The notes: generated by a model from the sequence alone, not told the origin. Shown: positions 41,665-52,692, numbered from the stretch's first letter. The stretch is 64,000 nucleotides of DNA from SB11 sp965222995 (GCA_965222995.1 OZ244977.1:2604001-2668000), one strand, 5' to 3'. Numbers and translations are program-made.

Positions 41665-44600
41665 TTATTTATTCCGAATTAATGTAAGTGTACCTCTGTA
41701 CACCTTATCTGCCTGCCCACGTAATCTGTAGTTTATTACTACAAAGTATACTCCGGCAGGGCAATCCGCACCTGTATTCATGTTTTTTCCATCCCACTTA
41801 GCGTCTTTATTTTCAGCCCTAAACATTTGCTCTCCCCAACGGTTAAATATGCTTACGTCATATTTCTCCTCATTCAACACTTCAACATCAAATAAATCGT
41901 TAAGTGAGTTTCCATCACCCGGTGTAAATACGTTTGGTGGGTTAATTTTAACTTGGAAGTCATAATCAAAATTACACCATGCTGTATCAACACATCCCTC
42001 AGGACTTTTCACTGCTAAACGTATAAAGTAGTTGCCTTTATTTTCACCATAGTTATATGATGCGTTTGGATAATTGGGCAAATTATTACCATCAACAAAA
42101 CCGTTGCCATCTCCAAAATCCCACCATATATCTTGTGCATTTACCGACTCGTTTTTGAAATATATAAACGGTTTGCTATTGGTGTCACACACTAAACGTG
42201 CATCAACTTCTCTTACAACAATTTTCTTCACTGCTGAGGTTGGACAAGCAGGCTCACCGGGTTGGGGCACATAGGTTGGCCTCAACTGTACATACCATGT
42301 ACCCGGCTTATCAAACTTGTGCCATTGCTTGTCTCCACCATTTGCTTTAGTACCTTTAGTGGTATCGGTATTGTTTTCCCAAATCCAATTAAAGTTATTA
42401 TATATAGTGTCAGAGTTACTTGTAAATTGTGTTGAATCTCCCACACATAAGATGCTATCGCCAACTGTGAAAGCTGTTTTGCGCGATGGTAATACCCTTA
42501 CTATAAATTTACGGTAGTTACCATTGGTTTGTCCGGTATCAGGATATATTCCATCACATTTTCCTGAGCCTAGTGATGTTAAATCGTTTTGTAGTAAGAA
42601 TATTTCGTATACCCCGGCCGAATCGTATGTATGTGTTACATTACTATCAGCTTTAGTAGTTAAAAAGTCTCCATCTCCAAAGAACCAAGTCCACTCAGCC
42701 TCTTGTGTAGGGTTTATACTTATGTTTCTTAACTCAACTGTAAATGGAACACATCCTACTGAATCAGCTGCAAACTCAAACTTAGGTCTAGGACCTTCAA
42801 GTGAAATAGTCCGTTTAATAGAATCCGTACATCCCAATTTTGTAGTTACTTTAAGCGTTATCTCATAATCTCCAAAAGCAGTATATAGTTTTGAAGGGTT
42901 TTGTAGTATCGAAATGCTCTGTGTACCTTTATTATCACCAAAATCCCACTCCCACTTCACAATCTCATCACATTTAGTGTTGTTTACTAAACGGCATGGG
43001 TCAAGCATTAAACTGGTATCTGTAAAGTTTACAGTAGGGCTACAGTTGCTTAAAGCCTTGTTAAATGAGAAGTTGCCTGATACGCCCGACACTCTAATCT
43101 TTCTTTTAATAAGTTGCTTACAGCCTATACTATCTGTATACTCAACTTGTACATCATACTGCCCGGGTGCCGAGTAGCTGATACTTGGATCATTGGGTAC
43201 ATTTGTTTGCCAGCCCATCCCGTCTCCGAAATTCCAACGGATTGACTCGTATTGTCCCGGATTAGGTTGTGGCCTAAAGTTACCATTCGCATCTACTGTT
43301 GGGTCTTCCCAATAATCATGATCATCCAAAATAAACGGATAAGTAAGTATAGGTGAAAATAAGTAATACCTAGCAGTATCATAAAATTGTACCGGGCTAT
43401 TTTTACATACTATGGTATCATCTATCATTAAATCTGACAAGAAACCTGTAATTGCAACCCTAGCATTTAAGAAAGGCGGGTTATCACAACATGATCTTCT
43501 GTATACTGTTACTCCCATAGAATCTACAGGTAATTTTTGGCAGGGCACTATAGTATGCGAAATAACATTTCGTGCCTGATTGGTATATCTGTGTGAACGA
43601 AGTATATCAGGAGTTGAATCTTTTACACTTACATAAGTTGTTTTGCCCGTAGCAGCATCAAAAACTCTTGTTACTAGAGAGTCTGTAACAACAGGAGGTG
43701 AATTGTCTACCATTTTATAGCGAATACGGTAATTAATGAATTTACTTCCTCCAACAGGTATATACCTGAAGAAACTATCAATCTCTACCACACCATCTCC
43801 CCAGTTCCATATCTCTGCACCAATACTATCACTAGAATATGTAGATGAGTTTTTGTGCGGTAAAAAGGTAGAGTCACGCTTCACAAAAATGTCTTGTGGA
43901 GAACATGTACGAGAGAAAGTGAAGGTATTGTTTGTATTAAACCCATCATAAAATTTAAATGCAGGGTTAGATTGTATATAACGGTATGCATTGTGGTACC
44001 ATTTCTCATCCATACAGGGTTGCCCTGTTACCGGGTCTACACCATTTTGAATTCTTAAACCTATAGTTACCCAACCATCAGGGCTGGCAATTTTTGATGG
44101 ATAAGTACCATTGGGTTGGTACTGCCAAAATATACCACCCACATTTGGTGGTGTGCCACTATTTGTTGCTGAACTCCAAGGTGTAAAGTTTCTATCTACC
44201 ACTGTACCACTTTGAGGCACCCATTTATTCAAGACATTTGGTGTACCGTCGACCCTATCGGCCAAAGAGTCAAAATGGAACCAGTACTGTTGCCTGTCGC
44301 AACTTGGACCTGTACGAGAAAAGTTAAACTCAAACCCATATACATTTGAAGGACCATAGCAAGGAATTCCCTCCCATCTTAATCCATTAGCATTGGGAGC
44401 TTGTAACGCAAGTCGTATTGAAGCTGTTGACTCACAAGCAGAATCAGGCATAGCCGGGTCATTATGACTTGAAGTCATTGCTCGTATCTGAGGGTCTTTT
44501 TTACTTGTATCTCTTAAAGTGAACTGAACTGTATAGCAACGCTCTTCTCCCGGAGTATACCAGTGTTTAGGCAATGAATCGTGCGAGAAGTTACAGTTTA

Positions 44601-46302
44601 TCCATTTACCGTTGGCATCATAAGTATTTCTTGGAGCCAAAGTACCCGGAAAATGCAGATTATTGTACTTTGCCAGTTTTGGATAAATAGGGCGTGAATC
44701 TGTAGTACATTGTGGTGCTACATTATCATCAAAATCCCAAACACGGATAGTATGGCTGTTTTTGCTATTTGGAGCATCCCTCATTACTGTGGCCAAACCT
44801 CTTACCAGTTTGTTTCCATCAAATTCTAAAGTATCCCCATTAATGGCTATAGTACTACCATCAGCACTTACATATACATTTTTACCTGTACGTGTAACTA
44901 AATTTTGAGCTATCCCTGTTTTAAGGTCAATAGTATCATACTGAACATTTAAATGTGTTTCATCAATAAACTGAAATATCTCTTGGTTCATTGATATATA
45001 GTAAAAATCATTAAAAGGCTCTTCGTCGTTTAAGTAATACCCCGATTGATTTACAAAGCGTACGGTATCCTTAATTTTACATTGGTAACGCTGGTTTCTG
45101 CGTACAAATGTAATTCCGGGTTGATTGGCCCTAGTTTCTAACAACGCACCCGGTCCTTTAACATGAACAGGATAAATAGTATCAAATACACAACCGTTTG
45201 TAAATAACCTAAAAGTTACATTATATGGCCCAACTCCTGTGAAGTCGTGAGGAGCTGACCAGTTTTGATTATCCGTATTTAAGTTTCCTGATGGAGGATC
45301 ATCAAAAGACCATAAGAAAGTAGCATTAGGTACTACAGGATGCTCGAAAATAAAGTTCTGGTTATTTACACATTGCACATCGCCATTTTTAGCTGATACG
45401 CGCAATGCAGGATTAGTATTACAAGCAGCTTGTTTTGCAGCAGTGTCAAAACAACCGTTGTTTGATTCTATAATAAGTTTACCTATAAAACAACCGTTTT
45501 TGTTATATGTATGAGCCACACTAGCCCAATCTGTAGTATTTTTTGCACTTCCATCTCCAAACTCCCAAGTAAAGCTTTTGGTTTGGTTTTGTGGAATTAA
45601 TGAAGTGTTTGTAAGTACTACACTGGTTGATAAACAATTTGTGGGATTAGGGGTAGAGAAGTTTGCCCCAATATCAGGTCTGATTGTAATTAAAGCAGGT
45701 TTCTGCACAAAGGCAATACACCCTTTTGAATCACGAACTTTTAACTGAGGAGTAAACTGCCCACCTGCAACAACAACAGTCATAGTATATGGTCCTATTT
45801 TACCACATGTTGCTCCCGAATCAATTCCACCATCTCCGTAAAAAAACTCTTTCCAAACTATTGGATTTCCGCTTGGTGTTTTTACATCACAATCGTACTC
45901 AAAGCTATTGCCGTTGAAACATTGTGGTGTTGGAGATAGCAACTTAAAATCCGCTATCGGATTTTCGTGGATAGTAATGTTTACTGTTTTTGAACATTTA
46001 ACAACACCGCCTGCATAAATTCTCATCTCAACCGGAACGGAAGTTGCCGGAGAGCTTCCTCCGGTGGGGGTATTCCAAATGTTTGTTACAGTTTCACCCT
46101 TAGATGTCCCATTGTTAAACACCCAAACAATAGAGTCGTTGTTTAACACATCAGGACCTGAAACTTTGAAAGTTTCTGAAACCCCTACACAGCCGTCTGC
46201 ATTAGAAGTAACAGTGCATTGGGCATTTGCTTCTTGGTTTACAAAAAAGGCAATAAGGAGCCCTGCCATTATATGGCGCAGTAAATTTTTAAACTTAATC
46301 AT
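41665..46302 (-). CDS. Giant PKD-domain protein with gliding-motility C-terminal (T9SS type B) domain, paralogue A
   Basis: 1,545 residues. A signal peptide (about 1-27, ending E-A-N-A-Q) is followed by several PKD domains, recognised by W-x-F-G-D-G-S/G with later H-T-Y strands (for example near residues 240-290, 1030-1060, 1110-1150 and 1180-1220). A central cysteine-containing region of about 400 residues is shared almost word for word with paralogue B. The last about 90 residues are the CHU_C/type B sorting domain (N-V-F-T-P-G-D-G-N-S-L-N-D to V-Y-R-G-T-L-T-L). It should be a long surface or extracellular protein, adhesin-like by architecture. The true ligand is unknown. Confidence 0.9.
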   Translation of the reverse strand: MIKFKNLLRHIMAGLLIAFFVNQEANAQCTVTSNADGCVGVSETFKVSGPDVLNNDSIVWVFNNGTSKGETVTNIWNTPTGGSSPATSVPVEMRIYAGGVVKCSKTVNITIHENPIADFKLLSPTPQCFNGNSFEYDCDVKTPSGNPIVWKEFFYGDGGIDSGATCGKIGPYTMTVVVAGGQFTPQLKVRDSKGCIAFVQKPALITIRPDIGANFSTPNPTNCLSTSVVLTNTSLIPQNQTKSFTWEFGDGSAKNTTDWASVAHTYNKNGCFIGKLIIESNNGCFDTAAKQAACNTNPALRVSAKNGDVQCVNNQNFIFEHPVVPNATFLWSFDDPPSGNLNTDNQNWSAPHDFTGVGPYNVTFRLFTNGCVFDTIYPVHVKGPGALLETRANQPGITFVRRNQRYQCKIKDTVRFVNQSGYYLNDEEPFNDFYYISMNQEIFQFIDETHLNVQYDTIDLKTGIAQNLVTRTGKNVYVSADGSTIAINGDTLEFDGNKLVRGLATVMRDAPNSKNSHTIRVWDFDDNVAPQCTTDSRPIYPKLAKYNNLHFPGTLAPRNTYDANGKWINCNFSHDSLPKHWYTPGEERCYTVQFTLRDTSKKDPQIRAMTSSHNDPAMPDSACESTASIRLALQAPNANGLRWEGIPCYGPSNVYGFEFNFSRTGPSCDRQQYWFHFDSLADRVDGTPNVLNKWVPQSGTVVDRNFTPWSSATNSGTPPNVGGIFWQYQPNGTYPSKIASPDGWVTIGLRIQNGVDPVTGQPCMDEKWYHNAYRYIQSNPAFKFYDGFNTNNTFTFSRTCSPQDIFVKRDSTFLPHKNSSTYSSDSIGAEIWNWGDGVVEIDSFFRYIPVGGSKFINYRIRYKMVDNSPPVVTDSLVTRVFDAATGKTTYVSVKDSTPDILRSHRYTNQARNVISHTIVPCQKLPVDSMGVTVYRRSCCDNPPFLNARVAITGFLSDLMIDDTIVCKNSPVQFYDTARYYLFSPILTYPFILDDHDYWEDPTVDANGNFRPQPNPGQYESIRWNFGDGMGWQTNVPNDPSISYSAPGQYDVQVEYTDSIGCKQLIKRKIRVSGVSGNFSFNKALSNCSPTVNFTDTSLMLDPCRLVNNTKCDEIVKWEWDFGDNKGTQSISILQNPSKLYTAFGDYEITLKVTTKLGCTDSIKRTISLEGPRPKFEFAADSVGCVPFTVELRNISINPTQEAEWTWFFGDGDFLTTKADSNVTHTYDSAGVYEIFLLQNDLTSLGSGKCDGIYPDTGQTNGNYRKFIVRVLPSRKTAFTVGDSILCVGDSTQFTSNSDTIYNNFNWIWENNTDTTKGTKANGGDKQWHKFDKPGTWYVQLRPTYVPQPGEPACPTSAVKKIVVREVDARLVCDTNSKPFIYFKNESVNAQDIWWDFGDGNGFVDGNNLPNYPNASYNYGENKGNYFIRLAVKSPEGCVDTAWCNFDYDFQVKINPPNVFTPGDGNSLNDLFDVEVLNEEKYDVSIFNRWGEQMFRAENKDAKWDGKNMNTGADCPAGVYFVVINYRLRGQADKVYRGTLTLIRNK

Positions 46303-46507
46303 AACTTATAGGTATTTTATTATTTTAGCATTTATTTCATAGTAAGCACATAGGCGTAATAAATAAATCGTCTATAAGAAAGATGGCACAAAGGTTTTAA
46401 GGGTTGCAAAAGATTTATAGTTTATACAAAACCTAAATTTATTTCTACAAAAAACCTTTTTTAAATTATAAATATTATAATCAAGTATAAAAATGCAATT
46501 ATGTATA

Positions 46508-46538
46508 AAAAAAGCCCCACCTAAAAGGCGGGGCTTTT
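46508..46538 (-). terminator. Terminator of the second giant PKD gene
   Basis: GC-rich stem AGCCCC.../...GGGGCT with one internal mismatch, followed by a T run on the minus strand, 22 bases after the stop codon. Confidence 0.82.
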
Positions 46539-46560
46539 TAAACTATCTGTTTTAAATTGT

Positions 46561-49500
46561 TTATTTCTCTCTGAATAGAGTTACTGAACCTCTATATCTT
46601 TTCTCTTCACGTCCGCGTAATCTATAATCAATTACTACAAAGTATACACCCGCCGGACAATCGTTTCCGGTATCCATGTGGGTACCATCCCATTGCTTGT
46701 TTTTATCTTCAGCAAAGAATACACGCTCACCCCAACGGTTAAATATACTTATTTCATATTTCTCTTCATTCTCAACAATTACATCAAACAACTCGTTAAA
46801 GTTATCTCCTGAACCGGGAGAGAATGCGTTAGGAGGGTCTATTCTTACTTGGAAACGGTAACTGAAACCACAATCTGCAGAATCTTCACAACCTTCGGGG
46901 CTACGAACAAATAATCTCACAGTGTAGTCGTTTTGGTTTTCACCATAGTTGTATGCAGCATCAGGGAAACCTGATAATGTGCTTCCATCAACCCATCCTT
47001 CGTTCACACCAAAGTCCCAAAGAATCTCTTGCGCATTGGTTGAAAGGTTCTTGAAGAACACAAAAGGAAGATTAGTAGTATCACACTCAAAGTCAGCTTT
47101 CACATCTCTTACAAATACACGCTTCACTTTCGAAGTCTTACAAGTAGGGTCTCCGGGAGCAGGCGTATAATCAGGACGGAATTGTACATAATATGTACCT
47201 GCCGAATTAAACTGGTGGTATAACTGAGTTCCACCACCCGCACTATCTAAGTTGGTTTCAGCTCCATCTCCCCATACCCATCTGAAAGTTTCATATATAG
47301 CATCAGAGTTGCTGGTAAACTGAGTTGAGTCTCCAACACAAAGTACACTATCACCAATAGTAAAGTCTGTTGCACGTGATGGTAATACTCGTACTATATA
47401 CTTACGATACTGTTGGTTAGTAAAGTTAGAATCAGGGAACAGAGCAGTACAGCTTCCTGCACCAAGTGGAGTAACATCTTCTTGCAATACAAACAACTCA
47501 TAAGTACCCGGTGTAGTATATGTATGCAACACATTAGAGTCGCTATTAGTTGTTAAAAACTGCCCGTCACCCCAGAAATAAGTCCAGTTAGCAGATGCAG
47601 TTGGGTTTATACTTGTATTTCTCAGTTCAAGTGTAAACGGTACACAACCTACAGAGTCAGCAGCAAACTCAAACTGTGGTCTTGGACCTTCAAGAGATAT
47701 GGTTCGTACTATAGAGTCTACACAGCCTAATTGCGTGGTTACTTTAAGTACTACATCAAAATCTCCAAACGAGGTATATACTTTCGATGGGTTTTGCAGT
47801 ATAGACTGGCTTTGGTTATTTGGTTTGTTATCACCAAAATCCCATTCCCATTTCACTATATCATCACACTTGGTACCATTAACAAGTACACAAGGGTCAA
47901 TCATTAAAGAGGTATCAATAAAGTCCACTGTAGGGCGGCAATTCGCCAAAGCTCTATTAAATGTAAAGTTTGATGATACACCGGTAACTGTTATGCGTTT
48001 GGTTTCAATTTGTTTACATGAGAAACTATCTATGTATTCAATCTTAACATCATAGATACCCGGATCAGGGAAACTACTTACAGGATTATCAGGTACTGAC
48101 GAGTTCCAGCCCGAACCATCATCAAAGTTCCAACTTAATTTCTCATAATCTTTTGGAGCAGGACGTGGACGTGGACGTGGTGTAACACCATCATTCAAGA
48201 ACACTTGTTTTGCTTTATCCCAATAATCATAGTCATCAATAATAAATGGAGGTACAGGTATAGGGAATTCTAAGTAGTACCTTGCTGAGTCAAAGAACTG
48301 GATTGGTGTATTTCTACAAACAATCGAGTCGTCAGAGTTTAAGAAACTTAAGAAACCTGTAATGGCTATCCTTACATTCTCAAACGGAGGATTATCACAA
48401 CATGAGTTTCTGAATACTGTTATACCTAATGAGTCGAAAGGAAGTTTCTGACACGGTATAATAGTATGCCCCACCCTATTCCAATTAGGTCTTAGGTAAC
48501 GGTGCTCCCTAATAATATCAGGCGTTGAATCTCTTGCATCAACAAACGTTGATACACCTAAAACAGGGTCATAAATACGTGTTAATATAGAGTCTATCTT
48601 AACAGGTGCAGAGTTTCCTGAGATTCTGTAGCGGATTCTGTAACTGTAGCATAAGTTAGCATCACAGTTATACCTTACAAAACTGTCAATCTCAATTTCA
48701 CCGTCTCCCCAGTTCCAAATCTCAACACCAATACTATCACTAGAATAAGTAAAGTCATTAGTAGCAGGTAAGAAAGTAGAATCACGTTTTACTCTCACAT
48801 CATTTGGAGAACACGTTCTCTCAAAAGTATACAAGCTATCAGGTTTATTTTGGTCAGAGTTAAATTTAAATGCTGCGTTTGCATTTATATAACGGTATGC
48901 ACTATCATACCAAACCTCATCAATACAAGGTTGACCTGTTTTAGGGTCTATACCGTTTTGTACTCTGAAACCGATAGTTACCCAACCGTCAGGACTTGCA
49001 ATCTTCGAAGGATAAGTACCATTAGGTTGATATTGCCAGAATACTCTACCCACATTTGGCGGCAAACCTAAAGTTGCCAAAGGCCATGGAGTAAACATCC
49101 TATCTACAACGGTACCGGCTTGCGGTATCCATTTATCAAATACATTCGGAGTATTATCAGACCTATCAGCAAATGAGTCCAGGTGAATCCAGAACTGTTG
49201 TCTATCACACGAAGGTCCTGTTCTACTGAAATCGTAGAAGAAACCATATACGTTAGCAGGTCCGAAACAAGGTATACCTTCCCAACGTAATCCGTTAGCA
49301 TTAGGCCCTTGAAGTGCTAAAGGTGCAGTAGCTACAGACTCACAAGCATCATTAGTTTGTGGTGAAGGGTCATTTCCGCTAGCTGTTGAGTTTTGAATAT
49401 TTGGGTCAGGGCTACTAGTATCTCTAAGTGTTAAACGTACTTGGTAGCAACGTTCTTCACCAGGAGTATACCAGTGCTTAGGTAATGAATCGTATGAGAA

Positions 49501-51201
49501 ATTACAGTTTACCCATTTACCATTGGCATCATAAGTATTCCTAGGTGCTAAGGTACCCGGGAAATGTAAATTATTATACTGAGCCAGTTTAGGGTATATA
49601 GGTCTTGAATCTGTAGTACACTGTGGTGCTACATTATCGGCAAAATCCCATACCCTTGAAACATGCTTCCCGTTATTATGAAACCCGTCAAGGAATGAGT
49701 TATTAATTCCTTTAACTACAAAAGCTCCATTCAATATAATAGTATCAGAGCCTACTGCTAAAGTATCGCCACCTGCACTTTGATAAACATTTCTTCCGGT
49801 TTTGGTTTGGAAGCTTTTTGCAGTTGTAGGCTTAAGCTGAATGGTATCAAAATCTATATGTGCTGTAGTAGGAGTGATAAATTGGAATATAGCTCCCGTA
49901 TTATCCAGCGTATAGTAAAAATCGTTGTAAGCAGAGTCATCATTAAAGTAGTATGATGAAATATTTGGGAAATAAACAGTATCCGTAATATTACACTGAT
50001 AACGTTGTGCCGGTGGAATAAGTGGTGAAGGTTTAGTTTCTATACCAGCACCGGGTCCTTTAACGTGAACACGATAAACAGTATCAAATATACAACCTGA
50101 AATAGCTACTTGGAAAGTAACATCAAAAGGCCCTGCCGAAGTAAAATCGTGAGTAGCAGTCCAGTTTTGGTTATCAGTATTAAACTGGCCTGATGGCGGG
50201 TCATCAAAAGTCCATAAGAAACCTGATGCATTTTGGATTACAGGATGTCTGAACTCAAAATTTTGAGCACCGAAACATTGTACATCACCATTTGCTACAG
50301 TAACATTAAGTGTAGGGTTAATATTACAACCCGCTTGTTTTTCAGCAGTATCAAAACAGTTATCGTTTGATTCTATAATTAAACGAGCGTTGAAACAACC
50401 GTCTTTAAGATAAGTATGACTTGCAGAACCCCAACTTGTAGTATTATCAGGGCTACCATCACCAAACTCCCATTTGAAACTCTTCACATTTATTTGAGGA
50501 ATAAGTGAAGTATTGGTCAATGTAACCGGAGTGAAAAGGCAGTTGGTAGGATTTGGAGTAACGAAATCAGCACCCAAATCTGCTCTAATTTGTATTAATG
50601 CATTCTTATCAACAAATGCTATACAGCCTTTATCGTCTTCAATTTTAAGTGAGGGTGTAAAGAAACCTCCCGCAGGATTTGGTGGTGTATAGGTGTAAGG
50701 TCCGAATGTACCCGGATTACCGTTACCATCTACTTTACCTCCATCACCATATACAAACTCATATTTTATAATAGGGTTACCGCCCGGAGTTGATGAATTA
50801 TTAGCAAACACAAAAGAGTTACCATTAAAACATTGCGGTGTCGGAGACTGCAATGTAAAATCGGCAACAGGGTTTTCGTGTATGGTAATATTTCCGGCGG
50901 CATTACAAACTTCAGCACCGTTTTTATATACTTTCATAGTATAATTACCGGGTGCCCCGCTTACAGCGTTGTTCCAAAGGTTAGTTACACTTTGCCCAAT
51001 AGATTTACCATTTCCAAATGTCCATACAATTGAGTCAGCCCCTGCAAGAGCAGGACCTGTGGCACTAAAACTTACCGGCACGCCAACACAACCGTCTGAC
51101 TTTGCAGTAATAGTACACTGTGCATTGGCAGTATTTGCAAAAAGTAATGCAAAAGCTGCCCAACTCAGCGTAAATCTTAATAAAAATTTAAGTTTATTCA
51201 T
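46561..51201 (-). CDS. Giant PKD-domain protein with gliding-motility C-terminal (T9SS type B) domain, paralogue B
   Basis: 1,546 residues and colinear with paralogue A: signal peptide (about 1-27), repeated PKD motifs, a shared central region, and a type B sorting domain ending Y-R-G-S-V-T-L-F. The central block is the most conserved (for example A-P-Q-C-T-T-D-S-R-P-I-Y-P-K-L-A and W-Y-T-P-G-E-E-R-C-Y are identical). A short R-P-R-P-R-P insertion (near 48170) distinguishes it. A promoter-like pair lies upstream (51251-51286). The terminators after both genes suggest separate transcripts. Confidence 0.9.
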   Translation of the reverse strand: MNKLKFLLRFTLSWAAFALLFANTANAQCTITAKSDGCVGVPVSFSATGPALAGADSIVWTFGNGKSIGQSVTNLWNNAVSGAPGNYTMKVYKNGAEVCNAAGNITIHENPVADFTLQSPTPQCFNGNSFVFANNSSTPGGNPIIKYEFVYGDGGKVDGNGNPGTFGPYTYTPPNPAGGFFTPSLKIEDDKGCIAFVDKNALIQIRADLGADFVTPNPTNCLFTPVTLTNTSLIPQINVKSFKWEFGDGSPDNTTSWGSASHTYLKDGCFNARLIIESNDNCFDTAEKQAGCNINPTLNVTVANGDVQCFGAQNFEFRHPVIQNASGFLWTFDDPPSGQFNTDNQNWTATHDFTSAGPFDVTFQVAISGCIFDTVYRVHVKGPGAGIETKPSPLIPPAQRYQCNITDTVYFPNISSYYFNDDSAYNDFYYTLDNTGAIFQFITPTTAHIDFDTIQLKPTTAKSFQTKTGRNVYQSAGGDTLAVGSDTIILNGAFVVKGINNSFLDGFHNNGKHVSRVWDFADNVAPQCTTDSRPIYPKLAQYNNLHFPGTLAPRNTYDANGKWVNCNFSYDSLPKHWYTPGEERCYQVRLTLRDTSSPDPNIQNSTASGNDPSPQTNDACESVATAPLALQGPNANGLRWEGIPCFGPANVYGFFYDFSRTGPSCDRQQFWIHLDSFADRSDNTPNVFDKWIPQAGTVVDRMFTPWPLATLGLPPNVGRVFWQYQPNGTYPSKIASPDGWVTIGFRVQNGIDPKTGQPCIDEVWYDSAYRYINANAAFKFNSDQNKPDSLYTFERTCSPNDVRVKRDSTFLPATNDFTYSSDSIGVEIWNWGDGEIEIDSFVRYNCDANLCYSYRIRYRISGNSAPVKIDSILTRIYDPVLGVSTFVDARDSTPDIIREHRYLRPNWNRVGHTIIPCQKLPFDSLGITVFRNSCCDNPPFENVRIAITGFLSFLNSDDSIVCRNTPIQFFDSARYYLEFPIPVPPFIIDDYDYWDKAKQVFLNDGVTPRPRPRPAPKDYEKLSWNFDDGSGWNSSVPDNPVSSFPDPGIYDVKIEYIDSFSCKQIETKRITVTGVSSNFTFNRALANCRPTVDFIDTSLMIDPCVLVNGTKCDDIVKWEWDFGDNKPNNQSQSILQNPSKVYTSFGDFDVVLKVTTQLGCVDSIVRTISLEGPRPQFEFAADSVGCVPFTLELRNTSINPTASANWTYFWGDGQFLTTNSDSNVLHTYTTPGTYELFVLQEDVTPLGAGSCTALFPDSNFTNQQYRKYIVRVLPSRATDFTIGDSVLCVGDSTQFTSNSDAIYETFRWVWGDGAETNLDSAGGGTQLYHQFNSAGTYYVQFRPDYTPAPGDPTCKTSKVKRVFVRDVKADFECDTTNLPFVFFKNLSTNAQEILWDFGVNEGWVDGSTLSGFPDAAYNYGENQNDYTVRLFVRSPEGCEDSADCGFSYRFQVRIDPPNAFSPGSGDNFNELFDVIVENEEKYEISIFNRWGERVFFAEDKNKQWDGTHMDTGNDCPAGVYFVVIDYRLRGREEKRYRGSVTLFREK

Positions 51202-51250
51202 ACTTAACAGTTAGTTTCTTTTTTAAAAACGTGAGTTACCCCACCAACTA

Positions 51251-51286
51251 CAAAACTATAATATTTTGTAACTTTTACTACCCAAA
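51251..51286 (-). promoter_or_regulatory. Promoter of giant PKD paralogue B
   Basis: On the minus strand there is TTTG at 51286-51283 (-33) and TAGTTTTG at 51258-51251 (-7), 24 bases apart, 50 bases before the ATG. The -7 box is an exact TAnnTTTG match; the spacing is slightly longer than the usual range. Confidence 0.45.
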
Positions 51287-51327
51287 ATGATGGTTTTCCA
51301 ACACAAAGGGTTGCATTATTATACATT

Positions 51328-52692
51328 TTATCTCATTAAGGCTACAAATTTCTTCTCTTGTTTAGCCTCAAAGCCTTTTATTTTATACGAAAACACCACT
51401 ATATAATTTGCTGCAGGACAATCCTCACCAGTATACATATTTCGTCCGTCCCACATTATATTTTTGTCCTTACTTTCAAAAACTTTATTTCCGCTCTTAT
51501 CTAAAACTATCAGGTGGTAGTTTTCTTCATTATTTATCTCAATTTCATAGTAATCATTACGCTTATCGACACCCGGTGAGAAGACATTATACATTTTAGG
51601 CTTCATATCCTCATACGTATAACTCTGTTTCACATAGGTGCTAAATGAGTCTAAACAACCCACATTATCCATTGCAATAAGTTTTACCTTATAGCTTTTT
51701 GGAGAAAAGCTTTTAAAAGTGTGCGTAGGAGAAGTTTCTTGGGTTACTGCACTATTATCGCCGAAAAACCAAGTGTAGTAAACGGCATTCTCACTTTTAT
51801 TTACAAACCTAAAGGTTGCTTTCTCCGTATTTTGCACTTCAAATGCAGCTTTGGTTTTCTTCACATCTACCCATTGCTCAATAGTTTCTTTTGCACCGCT
51901 AATTTCTTTAGCTATTACCTTAAACCTTCCGTTGTTTTGGTATATATGTGTTGTAGGCTTGCCTATTTTGGTAATAACTGTAGTACCATCGCCAAAACTT
52001 ACACGGTATTGGTATTTACTTAAATCATCAGCAATGGTTACTGTCAACCTGTCGTTAACACACAATTGTTTATCTGATAAATAGATACCCACTATTGCTT
52101 TATTTCCTTTTGGTGCATCAACATCAACCCCGCTATTATCGTTTCTCGGAGATGGTGGGTTTGTGTTACCATCCACATTCTCTCCGGCTACATTTGGTTG
52201 AGTATTTGGAGTACCAGACGACGATGGAATACCAGCTTGTGAAAGATTTGCATTACCATTATCGTTTTGGTTATCTTGTGCACCTACATTAACCGGAGAC
52301 GAGTTTTCACCATCAGTTGTTTGGTTTGTATTGGCTTCGGTGTTAGCCGCTGGCTTAGTATCGGTTATATTTTGTGTAGTTTTATTCTCCGGTTGTGTGG
52401 TAACAATTGTATTTGAAGTTTCGTTCTTATTTGTATTCTCGTTATCAGAAGCAGCTATATATATAGTTGTAGCTACTGCAACTGCAGCAACGGCACCTAT
52501 TATAATTTTACCTACCCCCCAAGCACCTGCCTTGGCCACAGTACCTGCACCGGTAGCAGCTCCGCTGCCTCCTGCTGCACCCACTTGGCTTTGTATTGCC
52601 TCAAAAACACCTTTGGGTGGTGTAGGCTCAAAGCTATTGAAAGCATCTTTAAAGAAGCTATCAAAATTCTCTATGTTTTTATTGTTAGACAT
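51328..52692 (-). CDS. Membrane-anchored anti-sigma-like protein with PKD and type B C-terminal domains
   Basis: 454 residues. There is no signal peptide. A charged cytoplasmic head (about 1-40, N-F-D-S-F-F-K-D-A-F-N) and glycine/alanine-rich stretch lead to one membrane span at about 58-80 (I-I-I-G-A-V-A-A-V-A-V-A-T-T-I-Y-I-A). Then come an N/T/Q/G/P-rich linker (about 85-195), two PKD-like domains (V-S-F-G-D-G-T; W-F-F-G-D-N-S) and a C-terminal CHU_C domain (F-S-P-G-V-D-K-R-N-D to F-V-A-L-M-R). It overlaps the ECF sigma gene by eight bases. The position and topology suggest that its head holds the sigma factor and its outer part senses or attaches to the surface. Confidence 0.8.
   Translation of the reverse strand: MSNNKNIENFDSFFKDAFNSFEPTPPKGVFEAIQSQVGAAGGSGAATGAGTVAKAGAWGVGKIIIGAVAAVAVATTIYIAASDNENTNKNETSNTIVTTQPENKTTQNITDTKPAANTEANTNQTTDGENSSPVNVGAQDNQNDNGNANLSQAGIPSSSGTPNTQPNVAGENVDGNTNPPSPRNDNSGVDVDAPKGNKAIVGIYLSDKQLCVNDRLTVTIADDLSKYQYRVSFGDGTTVITKIGKPTTHIYQNNGRFKVIAKEISGAKETIEQWVDVKKTKAAFEVQNTEKATFRFVNKSENAVYYTWFFGDNSAVTQETSPTHTFKSFSPKSYKVKLIAMDNVGCLDSFSTYVKQSYTYEDMKPKMYNVFSPGVDKRNDYYEIEINNEENYHLIVLDKSGNKVFESKDKNIMWDGRNMYTGEDCPAANYIVVFSYKIKGFEAKQEKKFVALMR

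Noticed and set aside
42282..42464. Small antisense and alternate-frame open frames inside the giant PKD genes
   Set aside because: They lie wholly within long coding sequences with clear domain content and have no start context or homology signs of their own.
48160..48195. Short tandem repeat (GGACGT-type units) in giant paralogue B
   Set aside because: Three in-frame units encode R-P-R-P-R-P. This is simple slippage within the gene and gives no sign of phase switching because the units are six bases.
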